A program made the position numbers and the translations under genes. Positions 61,021 through 64,000 of a stretch of 64,000 nucleotides of DNA are shown piece by piece (position 1 is the first letter of the stretch; each line of letters begins with the position of its first letter). The notes under the pieces were generated by a model. It made no database searches. It worked only from the letters and a program-made list of their open reading frames with translations, and was not told the origin of the DNA. The stretch spans positions 62,001 through 126,000 of the forward strand of contig CABYZW010000001.1 in assembly GCA_902523615.1 (NCBI GenBank), read 5' to 3'. The stretch comes from an uncultured Pelagibacteraceae bacterium. Lineage in GTDB: Bacteria > Pseudomonadota > Alphaproteobacteria > Pelagibacterales > Pelagibacteraceae.

Positions 61021-62027
61021 AATACCTTCCCTTTAAATATTCCTGACGGTCGGTAAAGTAAAACGATGACTAATATTGAAAAAGATACCGCAAATTTATA
61101 ATCTGTTGAAAGTAATTGAACTAAACCATCTGGTTCTAAACTTTCAGGTAAAACATACATGAAAAATTTTCTGTATGCATAAGTCAATAATATTTCAGAA
61201 AAGGCGATTACATAGCCTCCTAGGAACGCTCCAAACGGATTGCCGATTCCTCCCACAATAGCTGCCGCAAATATTGGGAGCATATTATTGAAGTATGTAA
61301 ATGGTTTAAAACTTTTGTCTAAACCATACAAAGTACCACCAATTGTAGCAAGGATACCTGCTATAAACCAAGTTATCATAACAATTTTTTTTGGATCAAT
61401 ACCTGATAATAATGCTAAATCCTCATTGTCAGAATACGCTTTCATACTTTTTCCGGTCTTAGTCTTATTTAAAAACCAAAACAAAGTTGAAACTAAAATT
61501 AAAGTAACAATAATTGTAATAACTTGGGTTGACTTTATTGCAAGACCTTCATTTAAACCTGTTATTTCTTTGAATTCACCAGCCTTAATTAAAAATTTTT
61601 CTCCATCAAAAAATCTTTGATCAGAAGGTCCAATAATTATACGAACCACCGCTTGGGTAACAAACATTACCCCTATACTCACCATCGCTAATTGAACAGG
61701 GGGACTTTTGTTAGTTCGGTAATATTTAAAGACAAATTTATCTATTAAAAGCATATAACCAATCATAAAAATAATTGCTAAAGGAAGTGCTAAAAGTGCT
61801 GTAGGTAAAAATCCAAGACTAATTCCATAAGACTGCAAATACCAAGTAAACAAAATTGTAAACATGGTCCCAAAAGACATCATGTCTCCCGTTGCAAAAT
61901 TAGCAAATCTTAGAATTCCATAAATTAAAGTTACAAAAATTGCACCTAAAGCTAATTGTGATCCATAAGCTAAAGCAGGTATAAAAATATAATTTAATAA
62001 TAGTACAATTGCATTTACGAAATCCAT
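61017..62027 (-). CDS. livH: Branched-chain amino-acid ABC transporter permease
   Basis: GILRFANFATGDMMSFGTMF, MKAYSDNEDLALLSGIDPKKI, AAIVGGIGNPFGAFLGGYVI. Confidence 0.92.
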   Translation of the reverse strand: MDFVNAIVLLLNYIFIPALAYGSQLALGAIFVTLIYGILRFANFATGDMMSFGTMFTILFTWYLQSYGISLGFLPTALLALPLAIIFMIGYMLLIDKFVFKYYRTNKSPPVQLAMVSIGVMFVTQAVVRIIIGPSDQRFFDGEKFLIKAGEFKEITGLNEGLAIKSTQVITIIVTLILVSTLFWFLNKTKTGKSMKAYSDNEDLALLSGIDPKKIVMITWFIAGILATIGGTLYGLDKSFKPFTYFNNMLPIFAAAIVGGIGNPFGAFLGGYVIAFSEILLTYAYRKFFMYVLPESLEPDGLVQLLSTDYKFAVSFSILVIVLLYRPSGIFKGKVL

Positions 62028-62028
62028 A

Positions 62029-62736
62029 CTAGCCTCCCAAAAATGAACTTCTAACTCTCGAGTCGTTCAATAATTCTTTTCCAGTTCCAGAGTAACGATT
62101 TTCTCCAGTGACTAAAACATAGCCTCTATCAGAGATATTCAATGCTTGTTTAGCATTTTGTTCAACCATCAAAATAGCTACATTTGTCCTTTTTACTTTT
62201 ACAATATGATCAAATAATTCATCCATAACTATTGGTGAGACACCAGCTGTTGGTTCATCCAGCATTAAAACTGAAGGCTTTATCATCAGTGCTCTACCCA
62301 ATGCAACTTGCTGTCTTTGTCCTCCAGATAACTCACCAACCAATTGATTTCTTTTTTCCTTAAGAATTGGAAATAAATCAAAAATTTCTTCAATGATCTC
62401 CTTTAATTCATTATTAATTAAAAATGCTCCCATCTCAAGATTTTCCACAACAGTCATGCCTGCAAAAACATTTTTGGTTTGAGGAACAAATGAAATACCT
62501 TCTTTTACTCTATCTTGTGGTGAAAGTTTTGAAATATCTTTGCCATTAATAATTACTGAGCCAGATTTTAAATTCAATAAACCTAACATTGCTTTCATTG
62601 CTGTAGATTTTCCTGCCCCATTAGGTCCAAGAATTGATACTATTTCCCCCCGATCAACATTTACAGAACATGAATTAATTATGTCTGGTCCATTTCCATA
62701 ACCACCTGTCATGTTATTGCCCTCAAAAAATGCCAT
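62029..62736 (-). CDS. livF: Branched-chain amino-acid ABC transporter ATP-binding protein
   Basis: LGPNGAGKSTAMKAMLG, ELSGGQRQQVALGRALM, VLMLDEPTAGVSP. Confidence 0.94.
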   Translation of the reverse strand: MAFFEGNNMTGGYGNGPDIINSCSVNVDRGEIVSILGPNGAGKSTAMKAMLGLLNLKSGSVIINGKDISKLSPQDRVKEGISFVPQTKNVFAGMTVVENLEMGAFLINNELKEIIEEIFDLFPILKEKRNQLVGELSGGQRQQVALGRALMIKPSVLMLDEPTAGVSPIVMDELFDHIVKVKRTNVAILMVEQNAKQALNISDRGYVLVTGENRYSGTGKELLNDSRVRSSFLGG

Positions 62737-62738
62737 TA

Positions 62739-63524
62739 TTAATTATCCTTTAATTTTGAACCTCTACCTAAATAACTTTCAATAACTTTCTCATCTTTTT
62801 TTGCATCTTCAACTGAGCCTTCAAATAGAACAGAACCCTCTGCCATAACAATTACAGGATTACATAATCTTCCAATAAATTCCATGTCATGTTCGATCAT
62901 ACAAAAAGTGTAGCCTTTTTCTTTGTTTAACTTTTCAATAGCTGTTCCAAGATCTTTTAATAAAGTCCTATTAACGCCTGCTCCAACCTCATCAAGTAAA
63001 ACTAACTTCGCATCAACCATCATCGTTCGACCGAGTTCTAATAATTTTTTTTGACCTCCAGAAAGGTTTCCTGCTAATTCATTTTTTAAATGACCAAGGT
63101 TCAGAAAATCAACAACCTCCATTGCCTTTTCTTTAATTTGACCTTCCTCTTTTGCAACCAATGAGGGTTTTAATATAGCATTCATTAATTTTTCTCCAGA
63201 TTGGTTTCCTGGAACCATCATTAAATTTTCTAAAACAGACAAATTTGTAAATTCATGTGCTATTTGAAAAGTTCTCAATAATCCTTTAGAAAATAATTCA
63301 TAAGCAGGCACACCAGTTATATTTTCATTGTTAAAAATAACACTACCCGAGGAAGATTGTAAATTTCCAGCAATTAGATTAAATAAAGTTGTCTTACCTG
63401 AGCCATTAGGGCCAATAATACCGGTGATACTTCCTTTTTTTACATTGAGTGTGCAATCTAAAACTGCAGCTAAACCTCCAAAATATTTTGAAAGCTTATT
63501 AATTTCTAGAATATTTTTAGACAT
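62739..63524 (-). CDS. livG: Branched-chain amino-acid ABC transporter ATP-binding protein
   Basis: IIGPNGSGKTTLFNLIAGN, NLSGGQKKLLELGRTMM, LVLLDEVGAGVN. Confidence 0.94.
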   Translation of the reverse strand: MSKNILEINKLSKYFGGLAAVLDCTLNVKKGSITGIIGPNGSGKTTLFNLIAGNLQSSSGSVIFNNENITGVPAYELFSKGLLRTFQIAHEFTNLSVLENLMMVPGNQSGEKLMNAILKPSLVAKEEGQIKEKAMEVVDFLNLGHLKNELAGNLSGGQKKLLELGRTMMVDAKLVLLDEVGAGVNRTLLKDLGTAIEKLNKEKGYTFCMIEHDMEFIGRLCNPVIVMAEGSVLFEGSVEDAKKDEKVIESYLGRGSKLKDN

Positions 63525-63527
63525 TAA

Positions 63528-64000
63528 TTATTTATTCAATCTTTTGTGAATAATATTTAAAGTATCAACAATGGATTTATAAACACCTTTTTTAGACATT
63601 GATTTAAGACCCTGTTCATTTAATCCTTTAGGTGTTTGTGACTCATTAACCAAATGCTTTAAATCTTTGTTAGAATTTGCAACAGCATCCTCTGAAAGAG
63701 CTAAAAATAGCGAAGTAATATATTTTTGTGCATCTTGTCTATTAATGCCTTTTTTTACTAACCAATCACTCATCACCCTCAAAATATCGTAATAAGCAGC
63801 CATCATTCCTGATGTTGACCAAAAATTATTAGACAATTTTTCATTTCTAATTTCAATAGTAGAGCCTAACTTATCAAAAAAACTTTTAACTTTTTTGTTA
63901 GGTGGATAAATTGGCACTGGTCCTTTTTTTAAGGATATAGGTGGCAAAGGTATTGCTCTTACAATTTTAGATTTTACCTTAATCATTTTTTTAAGTTTAG
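63528..64000 (-). CDS. Divergent pyrroline-5-carboxylate-reductase-like protein, C-terminal part (5' end outside window)
   Basis: Frame open past the called Met to the window edge; VRAIPLPPISLKKGPVPIYPP and NESQTPKGLNEQGLKSMSKKGVYKSIVDTL resemble ProC RxxPNxP and dimerisation-domain motifs. Confidence 0.6.
   Translation of the reverse strand, partial: KLKKMIKVKSKIVRAIPLPPISLKKGPVPIYPPNKKVKSFFDKLGSTIEIRNEKLSNNFWSTSGMMAAYYDILRVMSDWLVKKGINRQDAQKYITSLFLALSEDAVANSNKDLKHLVNESQTPKGLNEQGLKSMSKKGVYKSIVDTLNIIHKRLNK

Noticed and set aside
1-64000. CRISPR array, tRNA/rRNA genes, transposons or prophage
   Set aside because: No regularly spaced repeats, no cloverleaf-like or rRNA-like conserved stretches, and no transposase/integrase proteins seen; a tRNAscan/Infernal run would be decisive.

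Overview
AT-rich, very compact 64 kb window whose gene content and order look like a streamlined SAR11/Pelagibacter-type alphaproteobacterium (taxonomy is inferred). Most of it is core metabolism and housekeeping: thiSG, aroQ, accBC, aspS, purM/purN/purF, ndk, pepA, lptF/lptG/lptD, surA-like, pdxA, rsmA, gmk, acpP/fabG/fabD, rpsF/rpsR/rplI, dnaB, gshA/gshB, NAD-formate dehydrogenase, msrA, selO, gcvT/gcvH/gcvP, pxpA/B/C and a branched-chain amino-acid ABC transporter. I see no rRNA, tRNA, CRISPR array, transposase or prophage. The points most worth a second look are: (1) a tandem glycine riboswitch upstream of gcvT, with a promoter whose -35 overlaps the upstream stop codon and an 11-nt perfect complement between the inter-aptamer linker and the gcvT start-codon region, suggesting start-codon sequestration; (2) near-contiguous continuation of the gcv operon into a lipid-modification gene block; (3) an unlisted 23-aa membrane sORF 4 nt after livM; (4) an orphan class II RNR C-terminal-like protein; (5) a lysine/glutamate-rich coiled-coil ORF flanked by the two largest unexplained gaps; (6) a divergent P5C-reductase-like protein heading the liv operon, truncated by the window edge.
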